A stretch of 64,000 nt of DNA from assembly GCA_002281855.1 (NCBI GenBank), contig NCHQ01000004.1:124001-188000 (forward strand). Reading direction: 5' to 3'. The DNA is from Rhodospirillales bacterium 24-66-33 (GTDB lineage: Bacteria; Pseudomonadota; Alphaproteobacteria; Reyranellales; Reyranellaceae). Below, piece after piece: positions 1 to 10,910 of this stretch. Made by a program: the position numbers and the translations under genes. Each line of letters begins with the position of its first letter. The first letter of the stretch is position 1. The notes beneath the pieces were generated by a model, which had not been told where the DNA came from, did not search any database, and saw only the letters and a list, made by a program, of their open reading frames with translations.

Positions 1-495
1 GCCGCCGAACACGACGGAATGGATGGCGCCGATTCGCGTGCAGGCCAGCATCGCATAGGCCGCCTCGGGGATCATCGGCAGGTAGATGGTGACGCGGTCG
101 CCCTTCTTGACGCCGAGTTCCTTGAGCGCGTTCGCCATGCGGCAGACTTCGTCGTGCAGCTTGCGATAGGTGATCTTCTCGGATTTCGCCGGATCGTCGC
201 CTTCCCAGATGATGGCGGTCTGGTCTGCCCGCTTGGCCAGGTGACGGTCGATGCAGTTGGCCGAGACGTTCAGCACGCCGTCGTGGAACCAGCGGATGCG
301 GACGTCGCCCGTGTAGTCGACGTCGCGCACGGCTTCAGGACTGTAGGGCTTGATCCAGTCGATCCTCTTGCCGTGCTCTTCCCAGAACCGGGCGGGATCG
401 CGGGTCGAGGCCTCGTACATCGCCTTGTACTTGGCGTCGTCGACATAGGCGCGCTTGGCCCAGTCCGCGCTGACGGCGATCACTTCATCGGCCAT
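1..495 (-). CDS. acs: Acetyl-coenzyme A synthetase, N-terminal part (cut by window edge)
   Basis: Activates acetate with ATP to acetyl-AMP and then to acetyl-CoA in the cytoplasm. Only the first 165 codons are present and the gene continues beyond the left edge. The visible part has the family's N-terminal block ([18 protein letters not shown], then AIIWEGDDP, then [16 protein letters not shown]) and stops inside the conserved [10 protein letters not shown] segment. The ATG at 495 has a GGAGGA about 6 nt upstream, which supports this start. The adenylation core and the regulatory lysine lie outside the window. The family call is firm; propionyl-CoA synthetase is a less likely alternative. Confidence 0.93.
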   Translation of the reverse strand, partial: MADEVIAVSADWAKRAYVDDAKYKAMYEASTRDPARFWEEHGKRIDWIKPYSPEAVRDVDYTGDVRIRWFHDGVLNVSANCIDRHLAKRADQTAIIWEGDDPAKSEKITYRKLHDEVCRMANALKELGVKKGDRVTIYLPMIPEAAYAMLACTRIGAIHSVVFGG

Positions 496-580
496 GGTTT
501 TCCTCCAGCTTAGGCTTTGTGCCTTGAATTACCTGCGTTCTAGCCCGCTGCCGCGGGGCTCGGCAATTCGACTTTGGGCG

Positions 581-1252
581 TCACTCGCTGAACCAGGTCG
601 TGAAGTCCTGGATCGGCGCGCGATCAGTGATCAGGCTGTTGGGCACCACGTCGGGATCGGCATGGCCGAGCGCCAGGCCGCAGATCACGGTCTGGTCGTC
701 GGGAATCCCGAGCTCGCGGCGCACGACGTGCTGGTAGCGGCTGAAGGCGGCCTGCGGGCAGGTGTGCAACCCCTTCTCTCGTGCCAGCAGCATGAGCTGG
801 TCGAGGAAGATGCCGCAGTCGATCCACTGACCATTGCCCATGCGCTTCTCGACGCTGAGGATCATGCCGACCGGCGCGTCGAAGAACTCATAATTCTTGC
901 GGAACTGCTTCATCATCCCGGCTGCATCGCCACGCGGCACGCCGAGCAGGGTGTAGAGCTGCTTGCCGACGAGCTTGCGGCGGGCGTCATAGACCGGCGT
1001 CATTTCCTGCGGATAGACGTTGTACTCCGCGCCCGGGCCGTTATCGCCGGCATCCATTGCCGACAGGATGGCGGCGGAGAGCCGCTTCCGCGCCGCGCCC
1101 ATGGTCACGTAGAGCTTCCAGGGCTGCAGGTTGCCGTTCGAGGCCGAGCGATTGGCGTTCTCGATGATCCATTCGATGTCGGCCTTGGCCACGGGATCGG
1201 GCTTGAAGACGCGCATGGAGCGGCGGGAATTGACGGCTTCTGACACGCGCAT
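581..1252 (-). CDS. Nitroreductase family protein
   Basis: A 223-residue protein of the FMN-dependent nitroreductase family, expected to reduce nitro, quinone or similar substrates with NAD(P)H as a cytoplasmic homodimer. The N-terminal VNSRRSMRVF matches the usual FMN-phosphate-binding segment, followed by ANRSASNGNLQPWKLYV, the conserved S-x-x-N-x-Q-P-W motif. The C-terminal GLALGHADP is the typical helix-turn segment before the end. The gene starts 6 nt after the stop of the upstream VOC-hydrolase gene, so the two are probably cotranscribed. Family assignment is strong; the substrate cannot be told from sequence. Confidence 0.9.
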   Translation of the reverse strand: MRVSEAVNSRRSMRVFKPDPVAKADIEWIIENANRSASNGNLQPWKLYVTMGAARKRLSAAILSAMDAGDNGPGAEYNVYPQEMTPVYDARRKLVGKQLYTLLGVPRGDAAGMMKQFRKNYEFFDAPVGMILSVEKRMGNGQWIDCGIFLDQLMLLAREKGLHTCPQAAFSRYQHVVRRELGIPDDQTVICGLALGHADPDVVPNSLITDRAPIQDFTTWFSE

Positions 1253-1258
1253 GGACGG

Positions 1259-2380
1259 CTAGCTCCGGGTGAGGTGACGACGCAGGAAGTCGAACAGGAT
1301 GCGCCGCGCGGCGGCGTTCTGCTGCTCGGTGAAATAGTGGGTGGCGCCGGGAATCACGACGGCCTCGGCCTCCTTGCCGTGGGCGACGAGCGCCTCGGCC
1401 ATGGCCAGCGACTGCTCGACCGGCACGTTCTCGTCGCGGTCGCCATGCAGCAGCAGGACCGGCGCGTCGATCTGGGCGACCCGCAGGATCGGCGAGCGCA
1501 CCGGCAGGCCCTCGGGCCCGCACAGATCGTCGAGATAGTCGCGCATGTAGGGATTGGCCTCGCGCCAGCGCGCCAGATCGGTCGGCGCGAAGAAGGCGGC
1601 GACGGCGCGCACCGGCGGCTTGTGGGCGGCGGCGAGCAGCGCCACCTGTCCGCCCATCGAGGCCCCGACCAGGGCGATCCGGTCGCGATCGACCAGGGGG
1701 CGCTTGGAAAGCCAGTCGATGGCCGCCAGCACGTCGAGCGGCTGGCGCAGCCCTTGGTCGTTCTCGCCCTCGGAACCTAGCCAGCCGCGCAGCGACAGGG
1801 CCAGCGCCGCGTAGCCGTTGGCGGCGGCGGCGCGTGCCAGGCCCACCATGTTGTGGGCGTGGCCGGCGAAGCCGTGCAGCAGGATCAGCGCCGGATAGGG
1901 CGGCTGCCCGGCCACCGGCTTGAAGAAGTAGCCGCCGAGGCTGACGCCATGGCCGGGCACGCGCACCTGCTCGGCATCGCGAACCTCGGGCAGGTCGTCC
2001 CAGCGATGCATGACCTCGATCGGCACGCCGTCGGGATCGCGGAAGCCGACCGAGTAATAGCCGGGCGCTAGATAGTCGAGTTCCTGCGGCGGCTGGATGA
2101 TCTCCGCGCCGGCGTCGCGCAGTTCGGCGAACACCTGGTCGACCTGACCGCGACTCTCGGCCGACACCGCGAGCCACAGCGCGCCCGGCCCGTAGGAAAT
2201 ACCGTCCTTGGCCTGGCGCATCACGAAATGGTCGTAGCCGCGCGACCACATCACCCGGTCGGGGCTGGCCCAGACGCGATGGAAGCCGAGCATCGGCAGC
2301 CACAGGCGATGGAAGGCGACGGAGCGCGCGAGGTCGCTCACCTCGATCGCCGCACCGGCAAAGGAAGAACGCGGACGCAT
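1259..2380 (-). CDS. Fusion of a VOC (glyoxalase-fold) domain and an alpha/beta hydrolase
   Basis: A 373-residue two-domain protein. Residues about 8-125 look like a vicinal-oxygen-chelate domain (AIEVSDLARSVAFH at the start, YYSVGFRDPDGVPIEVMH at the end). Residues about 140-370 are a dienelactone-hydrolase-like alpha/beta hydrolase with the nucleophile elbow GASMGG, an acid in LLLHGDRDENVP and a His in PGATHYF, so the triad appears complete. VOC domains often bind a metal and open or isomerise small rings; the hydrolase would cleave an ester or lactone. The ATG overlaps the stop of the upstream DinB-like gene by one base (TGATG), suggesting translational coupling. Substrate unknown. Confidence 0.85.
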   Translation of the reverse strand: MRPRSSFAGAAIEVSDLARSVAFHRLWLPMLGFHRVWASPDRVMWSRGYDHFVMRQAKDGISYGPGALWLAVSAESRGQVDQVFAELRDAGAEIIQPPQELDYLAPGYYSVGFRDPDGVPIEVMHRWDDLPEVRDAEQVRVPGHGVSLGGYFFKPVAGQPPYPALILLHGFAGHAHNMVGLARAAAANGYAALALSLRGWLGSEGENDQGLRQPLDVLAAIDWLSKRPLVDRDRIALVGASMGGQVALLAAAHKPPVRAVAAFFAPTDLARWREANPYMRDYLDDLCGPEGLPVRSPILRVAQIDAPVLLLHGDRDENVPVEQSLAMAEALVAHGKEAEAVVIPGATHYFTEQQNAAARRILFDFLRRHLTRS

Positions 2381-2934
2381 CAGCTCGGCTCGAGCCCCAA
2401 CGCCATCAGCTCGTCGCGCCGCAGATGCTGCTCGCCCGCGAGAAAGTACTCGTCGAGCTGGGGCGGCTTCACTGATGTGCCGGCCAGCATGGCGTGCGCC
2501 TGCCCGCGGTGATGCGTCTGGTGCTGGAAGAGATGTTCCAGGATCGAGATCACGCTGGAGGGCGGCGGCGTGCGGTTGGGGCGCGGCAGCGACAGGCCCT
2601 CAGCCAGGCTTGCCTCGGTCTGGCGCTCGCAGAAGGCGAGCAGCCGGCGGTCGCTGGCGATCTGGGCGTCATGGAGCGACGCGGCGTCGGGAAAGTCGGG
2701 GATCGGGTCGTGATAGCGCTGCAGCACCGTCGGATCGCAGTGCAGCGCATCGATGTAATAGAGGTCGACCCAGAGGATATGATTGAGCGTCGCGCGCAGC
2801 GAGGGGAAGAAGCCGGTGCGCGGGGCGGCGAACTCCTCGGTTGTCAGCGCCTTGCAGGCGGTGAGCAGCCGATGGTTCGCCCAGATGTTGTTGCGGGCCA
2901 TGGCGACGGCATGGCCTGGCAGCCCCGTCGCCAT
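2380..2934 (-). CDS. DinB/YfiT-like four-helix metalloprotein
   Basis: A 184-residue protein of the DinB superfamily, not to be confused with DNA polymerase IV at 9820-10899. Members are four-helix bundles with a metal held by three His and are often thiol-dependent S-transferases or of unknown role. Here the candidate ligands are the His in LNHILWVDLYYIDAL and the cluster EHLFQHQTHHRGQAHAML, which is the family's hallmark end motif. The frame is open far upstream through acnA in another frame; the ATG at 2934, 20 nt after the acnA stop, gives a family-sized protein. It leads a coupled run with the VOC-hydrolase and the nitroreductase. Confidence 0.85.
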   Translation of the reverse strand: MATGLPGHAVAMARNNIWANHRLLTACKALTTEEFAAPRTGFFPSLRATLNHILWVDLYYIDALHCDPTVLQRYHDPIPDFPDAASLHDAQIASDRRLLAFCERQTEASLAEGLSLPRPNRTPPPSSVISILEHLFQHQTHHRGQAHAMLAGTSVKPPQLDEYFLAGEQHLRRDELMALGLEPS

Positions 2935-2954
2935 GGGTCCCGTGTCCTTCGGCG

Positions 2955-5642
<2,688 letters not shown>

Positions 5643-5683
5643 ATCTACACTCCTGGAAGGTCGGTTCTCTGCGGATGTGGCGC

Positions 5684-5712
5684 AAAATAGGGGCATGCAC
5701 CTCCACAGGCAA
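5684..5712 (-). promoter_or_regulatory. Likely sigma-70-type promoter of acnA
   Basis: On the minus strand a TTGCCT box (5707-5712) and a TATTTT box (5684-5689) are separated by exactly 17 nt. Transcription would begin near 5677, giving a leader of about 35 nt that includes the AGGAG before the acnA ATG. The match to TTGACA/TATAAT is partial (4 of 6 in each box). A second, sigma-54-like element lies further upstream at 5728-5744 and is listed as a finding. Confidence 0.4.
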
Positions 5713-5754
5713 TCGGCGGATGCGGCTTTGCGGCCATTGTGCCAGATTGCAGGC

Positions 5755-6765
5755 ATGCGACGTCAAATAGGTCACGCATTTGGTGTTCTTGCAGCGTTCC
5801 TGACGCTGACGGGCGAGGCGGTGGCGCAGCGCAATGCGGCCGAGTCCTGGGATCCCAGCGCGCGTGGCTTTTCATCCGGCGGGTCGCCCGCCCCCTCGCT
5901 TCCCGGTGCGGCGGGCGGGAATGGCGGGGCCACCCTCGAATCGCTGAACAAAATCCTCTCGGCGTCGCAGCTCTCGGCCTTCGACCGGTCGATCTATCTC
6001 AGTATCCGCGCCTTCCAGCTCGCCCGCCTCGGGCGCGAGGCCGACAGCCAGAAGGACATCGCAGAAATGGGCCGCGTCCTGCCCGGCGACTGGCAGGTCG
6101 TGCTGTCGAGCACGATGCCCGGCCTGGCGGGCGGCGGCGACCGGGCGGCGGCGCTTCGGACCCTGGACAGCGCCCTGCAGCGCAAGCCCGGCGATCCGTC
6201 ACTGACGATGGCCCAGGCCCAAGTCTACATGCAGATTGCCGACTTCCCGCGCGCGCTCGGCCTGCTCGACACCGCCCTGGCCGGCGCCCAGACGCCGGGC
6301 GAACGGCGTTCCGCGCTCTTCTACCGTGGCCTTGCGAACTTCAATCTCGGCAACTCTGCGCAGGCGGTCGATGATTTCGACGCCACCCTGGCAGGCCGGC
6401 CCAATTTCAAGACCAGGCAGGCGCCGCTGCTCTGGCGCTATGCCGCCCAGGTGCGTGCCCGGCGCGATGCGCGCGCCACCCTTGCGCGCGACGCCGGGGC
6501 GGAGAGCCTCAACGAGTGGCCGGGGCCGATCCTGCGGTTCCTGCTGGGCAAAGGCTCGGCCGGCGAACTCGAGGTCGCCGCCGAATCCGACGACGGGGCC
6601 AAGCGCAGCAACGGCAAGTGCCCGGCGGCCTTCTTCATCGGTATCGACGCGGTCCGCCGGGGAGACAAGCAGCGCGCCCGCGAACAGTTCCAGCTCGCCC
6701 AGGCCCGCTGTCCGACCGTCTCTGAGTTCAACTGGGCGGCCTCGAGCGAGCTGAAGCGGCTCTGA
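5755..6765 (+). CDS. Exported TPR-repeat protein
   Basis: A 336-residue protein with a Sec-type signal peptide (MRRQIGHAFGVLAAFLTLTG, cleavage likely after EAVAQ), followed by a Gly/Pro/Ser-rich linker and helical repeats at about residues 60-330. Clear TPR-like units include DPSLTMAQAQVYMQIADFPR and ALFYRGLANFNLGNSAQAVD. Such proteins act as periplasmic or outer-membrane-associated scaffolds; NlpI-like roles are possible but not shown. The frame is open further upstream; the ATG at 5755 is chosen because it places the signal peptide at the N-terminus. The stop abuts the stop of the convergent hydrolase gene with no spacer. Confidence 0.8.
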   Translation: MRRQIGHAFGVLAAFLTLTGEAVAQRNAAESWDPSARGFSSGGSPAPSLPGAAGGNGGATLESLNKILSASQLSAFDRSIYLSIRAFQLARLGREADSQKDIAEMGRVLPGDWQVVLSSTMPGLAGGGDRAAALRTLDSALQRKPGDPSLTMAQAQVYMQIADFPRALGLLDTALAGAQTPGERRSALFYRGLANFNLGNSAQAVDDFDATLAGRPNFKTRQAPLLWRYAAQVRARRDARATLARDAGAESLNEWPGPILRFLLGKGSAGELEVAAESDDGAKRSNGKCPAAFFIGIDAVRRGDKQRAREQFQLAQARCPTVSEFNWAASSELKRL

Positions 6766-7560
6766 TCAGCCGGCCAGCGCCAGCGGCGCGACGAAGCGCG
6801 TGATCTCCGACAGGACATAGGAAGGCTGCTGCAGGTGCGGGCTGTGGCCGCAGTCCGGCACCAGCCGCGTCTCGCAATAGCCCCCGACCTTGCCGGCGAT
6901 GATGCCGAGCTGCAGTTCGGTGCCGTATTCGTCGTCCTCGCCCTGGATCGCCTGCACCGGCACCATGACGCCCGGCAGCCGGCCGCTGGCGTCCATCGGC
7001 TCGAAGCCGGGCGAGACCCAGGCATCCGCCCACAGCCGGAAGGCGCCGTCGACATCGGCATGATACTTGGCGAGCCGCTGGCGCAGGTCGCCGGAGGCGA
7101 AGGCCGTGCGGGCCCCGGCAATCGCCTCGACGCAGATCGGCTCGTTGATGGCGTGCGCGGCCAGGGTCACGACCGCGCGCAGCGGTTCGGGATCGGTCGA
7201 GGCGTAGTTCAGCGCGATCGTGCCGCCGTCGCTGTGCCCCACCAGCACGCAATCCTCGATGCCGAGCGCGGCCAGCAGGCGCGGCAGGACGAGATCGGCC
7301 TCGATCTCCATGTAGTGGACGCCGGGAGCGGACGGCCACGGGCTCGACTGCCCATACCCGGTGCGGTCGTAGACGATGCCGGCGCAGCGCGTGGCGTCGC
7401 ACAGTCTCTGGGGAAAGTCGCGCCACATCTCGATGCAGCCCAGGCCCTCGTGCAGGAAGACGAGCACCGTGCGGTCGAGCCCGTCGTCGCGTGCCGGCGT
7501 GAGGCGCCGCACCCGCAGACGCCGGTCGCCGAGGTCGATGAATTCGTCTGTCGAGGACAT
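6766..7560 (-). CDS. Alpha/beta hydrolase
   Basis: A 264-residue single-domain alpha/beta hydrolase. The oxyanion segment is LVFLHEGLG, the nucleophile elbow is VGHSDGG, and the catalytic His is probably in LVPDCGHSPHLQQP, with the acid in AIQGEDDEYG. It resembles small esterases and C-C hydrolases, but the substrate is not predictable. No signal peptide, so cytoplasmic. It is convergent with the TPR gene (stops at adjacent bases) and divergent from the two-component regulator at 7725, with 164 nt between starts. Confidence 0.88.
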   Translation of the reverse strand: MSSTDEFIDLGDRRLRVRRLTPARDDGLDRTVLVFLHEGLGCIEMWRDFPQRLCDATRCAGIVYDRTGYGQSSPWPSAPGVHYMEIEADLVLPRLLAALGIEDCVLVGHSDGGTIALNYASTDPEPLRAVVTLAAHAINEPICVEAIAGARTAFASGDLRQRLAKYHADVDGAFRLWADAWVSPGFEPMDASGRLPGVMVPVQAIQGEDDEYGTELQLGIIAGKVGGYCETRLVPDCGHSPHLQQPSYVLSEITRFVAPLALAG

Positions 7561-7724
7561 CGACCTCTTTTCGGGGTCGCTCAGGCTTCGGTCAAGACGA
7601 CGATCGCGGCTGGCCGAACAATGGCATGCCTGCGCCTCGCTCGCGGTTCGGACGACGTATCGCGAACGTGGGGCGTGCTAGGATCGGTTCAACCGCGAAA
7701 CCGCCTGGGGGAGACTGGACGCCC

Positions 7725-8408
7725 ATGAGAATCCTTGTCGTCGAGGACAACGCCGAACTCGTCGCCCTGCTGGCGAAGGGCCTGGCGCGCAGCGGATTCT
7801 CGGCGGATGCGGTGGGCAATGCCGGCGACGCCGAGCATTCGCTGGCGGCGATGCGCTACGCTGCGATCGTGCTCGATCTCGGTCTACCGGATCAGGACGG
7901 GTTGTCGCTGCTGCGGAGCATCCGGGGACGCGGCGACTCGACGCCGGTTCTCGTTCTCACAGCCCGTGACGGAGTGAGCGACCGGGTCAACGGGTTGCGC
8001 GCCGGGGCCGACGACTATCTCGTGAAGCCCTTCGCCATGGAAGAGCTGGTGGCGCGCCTGCAGGCGCTGCTGCGCCGGCCCGGCAATCTGCTGGGTCGCC
8101 AGCTCACCTTCGGCAACGTCTCGCTCGAGACCGAGGGACGCCAGGTCTTCATCGACGGGACGGTGCGGGTCTTCTCCGCGCGGGAGACCGCGATCCTCGA
8201 GATCCTGCTGCGGCGGGGCGGCCACGTGGTGCCGAAGCGTCTGTTCGAGGATCAACTGTTCGGCCTCTCGGGCGATGTGGGCTCCAACGCCGTCGAGGTC
8301 TATGTCCATCGTCTGCGCAAGATGCTGGCCGACGGCGGCGCGACGGTGAAGATTCACACCGTGCGCGGCGTAGGCTACCTGCTGGCCGAGGAAAAGGCCG
8401 CCGCTTGA
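7725..8408 (+). CDS. OmpR/PhoB-family DNA-binding response regulator
   Basis: A 227-residue regulator with an N-terminal receiver domain (residues 1-118) and a C-terminal winged helix (about 125-222). The acidic pocket is E7/D8, the phosphoacceptor is D51 in VLDLGLPD, and T79 and K101 (LVKPF) are in place. The DNA-binding end shows VEVYVHRLRKML and TVRGVGYLL, typical of OmpR-type domains. The ATG at 7725 begins the receiver fold exactly. Its TGA overlaps the TTG start of the histidine kinase by 4 nt, so the pair is coupled. Architecture is closest to the QseB/TctD group; the signal sensed is unknown. Confidence 0.94.
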   Translation: MRILVVEDNAELVALLAKGLARSGFSADAVGNAGDAEHSLAAMRYAAIVLDLGLPDQDGLSLLRSIRGRGDSTPVLVLTARDGVSDRVNGLRAGADDYLVKPFAMEELVARLQALLRRPGNLLGRQLTFGNVSLETEGRQVFIDGTVRVFSARETAILEILLRRGGHVVPKRLFEDQLFGLSGDVGSNAVEVYVHRLRKMLADGGATVKIHTVRGVGYLLAEEKAAA

Positions 8409-9769
8409 CGCGTTTCCGGTCGATCGTCTCCCGCGTCGTCGCGCTGCATATCGTGGCGATCGGCGTCACGTCCATCCTGATGCCGCTGGCGCTCTATTGG
8501 CTGCTGTACGAGGCCGCCAACGGTCTTCATCGCGATGCGCTGCGGGCCCAGGCCTTGACGATCGCAAGCTTCCTGCATCCCACCGCCGGTGGCGGCGGTG
8601 TCACGCTGGATATCCCGCCGGAGGCGCAGCCGATCTATTCGGGCGACTACGCCCTCTATGCCTATGCCATTCTCGATTCGGAGGGGAACGTGCTGTTCAC
8701 CTCGCGCCCGGACGATGCGCCGCTGTCGGCGAAGAAAGATCCCTTGACCGACGATTCCTTCACGCGACGTCGCAGCAAGGGCGCCTCGCTCATCGGTGTA
8801 AACGTGCCGCGCGCCATCGGCGATCGTCTCTACTGGATCCAGGTCGGACAGGATCTGGCGCATCGCGACGTCATCATCGACGACATCGTTGCCTCCTTCC
8901 TGCCGCGTGTCGCCTGGATCACCTTCCCGATCCTGCTGCTGCTTCTGCTGATCGATATCCTGATCTTCCGTCGCGCGCTCGATCCGGTGCGCGCTGCGTC
9001 CGACACGGCGGCGTCGATCGGCCCGACCAGCACCTACGTCCGCCTGTCGGAGCAGTCGATGCCGACCGAGGTCGTCCCGCTCGTGCACGCGGTCAATCAG
9101 GCGCTTGATCGGCTGGAGGCGGGGTTCCGCGCGCAACGCGAGTTCACCGCCGATATGGCGCACGAGCTGCGGACGCCGCTCGCCATCATGCGCGCCCGTG
9201 TCGACACGATGGACGATCAGCCGCCGCGCCGTTCGCTGGAAACCGACATCGTCAACATGACGCGCACCGTGAACCAGGTCCTCGACATTGCCGAACTCGA
9301 AGCATTCGTCGTCGACGGCGGTTCCCAGGCCGACCTCCAGGCCGTGTGCGCCGATGCGGTCGCCTTCATGGCGCCGCTCGCGGTCGACAGCGACAAGACG
9401 ATCGCCCTGACCGGCGTCGAGACGCCGGTGTGGGTGCATGGCCATGCCGAGGCGCTGTTCCGGGCGGTTCGCAATCTGGTCGAGAATGCCATTCGCCACA
9501 CGCCGGCCGGCGGGACGATCGAGGTCGATGTCGCCGCCGACGGAACGGTGCGGGTGCTGGACGAGGGCCCCGGCGTGCCGGCCGCCGACCGCGAGACGAT
9601 CTTCCAGCGCTTCTGGCGGCGCGACCGCGCGCGTCCGGGGAGCCGAGGACTGGGACTGGCCATCGTGACGCGCGTCGCCGCCGCGCATGGCGGCGCCATT
9701 TCGGTCGAAGACCGGCCGGGCGGCGGCGCGGTGTTCACGCTTCGCCTGCAACCCTCGCGTCCGGCCTGA
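8405..9769 (+). CDS. Membrane sensor histidine kinase
   Basis: A 454-residue partner of the upstream response regulator. Two membrane helices (about residues 11-33 and 168-190) flank a periplasmic region of about 130 residues, followed by a HisKA domain with phosphoacceptor H253 (ADMAHELRTPLA) and an HATPase domain with N361 (NLVENAIRHTP), G1 box DEGPGVP and G2 box GLGLAIVT. The start is TTG at 8405, overlapping the regulator stop as TTGA. It is preferred over the ATG about 25 codons downstream, because that start would lie inside the first membrane helix. Ligand unknown. Confidence 0.93.
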   Translation: MTRFRSIVSRVVALHIVAIGVTSILMPLALYWLLYEAANGLHRDALRAQALTIASFLHPTAGGGGVTLDIPPEAQPIYSGDYALYAYAILDSEGNVLFTSRPDDAPLSAKKDPLTDDSFTRRRSKGASLIGVNVPRAIGDRLYWIQVGQDLAHRDVIIDDIVASFLPRVAWITFPILLLLLLIDILIFRRALDPVRAASDTAASIGPTSTYVRLSEQSMPTEVVPLVHAVNQALDRLEAGFRAQREFTADMAHELRTPLAIMRARVDTMDDQPPRRSLETDIVNMTRTVNQVLDIAELEAFVVDGGSQADLQAVCADAVAFMAPLAVDSDKTIALTGVETPVWVHGHAEALFRAVRNLVENAIRHTPAGGTIEVDVAADGTVRVLDEGPGVPAADRETIFQRFWRRDRARPGSRGLGLAIVTRVAAAHGGAISVEDRPGGGAVFTLRLQPSRPA

Positions 9770-9819
9770 GTAAGCCGAACGAGGGGGACCGCGGTTCGCG
9801 GCGGCCCTATACTCCCGCC

Positions 9820-10899
9820 ATGGCGGAAGCCGAGATCCGCAAGATCATCCACGTCGACATGGATGCCTTCTATGCGTCCGTGGAGCAGCGCGACGACCCC
9901 TCGCTGCGCGGCCAGCCGGTCGCGGTCGGCGGGCGGCAGCGCGGCGTCGTGATGGCGGCGAGCTACGAGGCGCGCAAGTTCGGCGTGCGCTCGGCCATGC
10001 CCTCGGTCACGGCCAAGCGCCTGTGTCCGGAGCTGCTGTTCGTGAAGCCGCGCTTCGAGGTCTACAAGGACGTGTCGCGGCAGATCCGCGAAATATTCCT
10101 GGACTACACGCCGCTGGTGGAGCCGCTGTCGCTCGACGAGGCCTATCTCGACGTTACGACCAACCTCAAGGGCATGCCGCTTGCCTCGGAGATCGCGCGC
10201 GAGATCAGGGCACGCATCCTGGAGCGCACGGGCCTGACCGCCTCGGCCGGCATCTCCTACAACAAGTTCCTGGCCAAGCTCGCCTCCGACCATCGCAAGC
10301 CTGACGGCCAGACGGTGATCCCGCCGGAGAAGGGGCCCGCATTCGTCGAGGGCCTGCCGGTCGGCCGATTTCATGGCGTCGGGCCGAAGACGGCGGAAAA
10401 GATGAACCGGCTGGGGATCCATACGGGCGCCGACCTGAAGGCGCAGCCGCTCGACTTCCTGCAGCAGTATTTCGGCCGCTCCGGCACCTACTACTATTCC
10501 ATCGCGCGCGGCCACGACGAACGTCGCGTCGTGCCCAACCGGCCGCGCAAGTCGGTCGGCTCCGAGACGACCTTCATGGAGGATCTCGACCGGCCGGCGG
10601 CGGTGGAGGACGGCGTCGCCTCGGTGCTGGGGGATGTCTGGTCCTACTGCGAGCGCACCGGCATCGTCGGGCGCACGGTGACCGTGAAGATCAAGTATGC
10701 CGACTTCCGGATCGTGACGCGCAGCCGGACGCTGCACGAGGGCGTCGGCAGCCGCGATCTGCTGGAGCGCACGGCGCGGGAGCTGGTGCGTTCGATCTTC
10801 CCGCTCGAGAAGAAGGTGCGCCTGCTGGGGGTCTCCCTGCACAATCTGCATCAGCGTGAGGAGGACAAGGTGCCGCCCCAGATGACACTGGCTCTCTAG
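9820..10899 (+). CDS. dinB: DNA polymerase IV (Y family)
   Basis: Error-prone translesion polymerase that extends mismatched or damaged primer ends. The protein has 359 residues, a normal length. Catalytic acids are D13 in HVDMDAFYASVEQ and D106/E107 in SLDEAYLDV; F17/Y18 supply the steric gate. The thumb helix-hairpin-helix region includes FHGVGPKTAEKMNRLGI. The C-terminal QMTLAL fits a beta-clamp-binding motif. The frame is open upstream through the kinase gene; the ATG at 9820 gives the family N-terminus. No LexA box was looked for in detail. It is followed 11 nt later by an epimerase-like gene. Confidence 0.96.
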   Translation: MAEAEIRKIIHVDMDAFYASVEQRDDPSLRGQPVAVGGRQRGVVMAASYEARKFGVRSAMPSVTAKRLCPELLFVKPRFEVYKDVSRQIREIFLDYTPLVEPLSLDEAYLDVTTNLKGMPLASEIAREIRARILERTGLTASAGISYNKFLAKLASDHRKPDGQTVIPPEKGPAFVEGLPVGRFHGVGPKTAEKMNRLGIHTGADLKAQPLDFLQQYFGRSGTYYYSIARGHDERRVVPNRPRKSVGSETTFMEDLDRPAAVEDGVASVLGDVWSYCERTGIVGRTVTVKIKYADFRIVTRSRTLHEGVGSRDLLERTARELVRSIFPLEKKVRLLGVSLHNLHQREEDKVPPQMTLAL

Positions 10900-10910
10900 G
10901 AGACATGACC

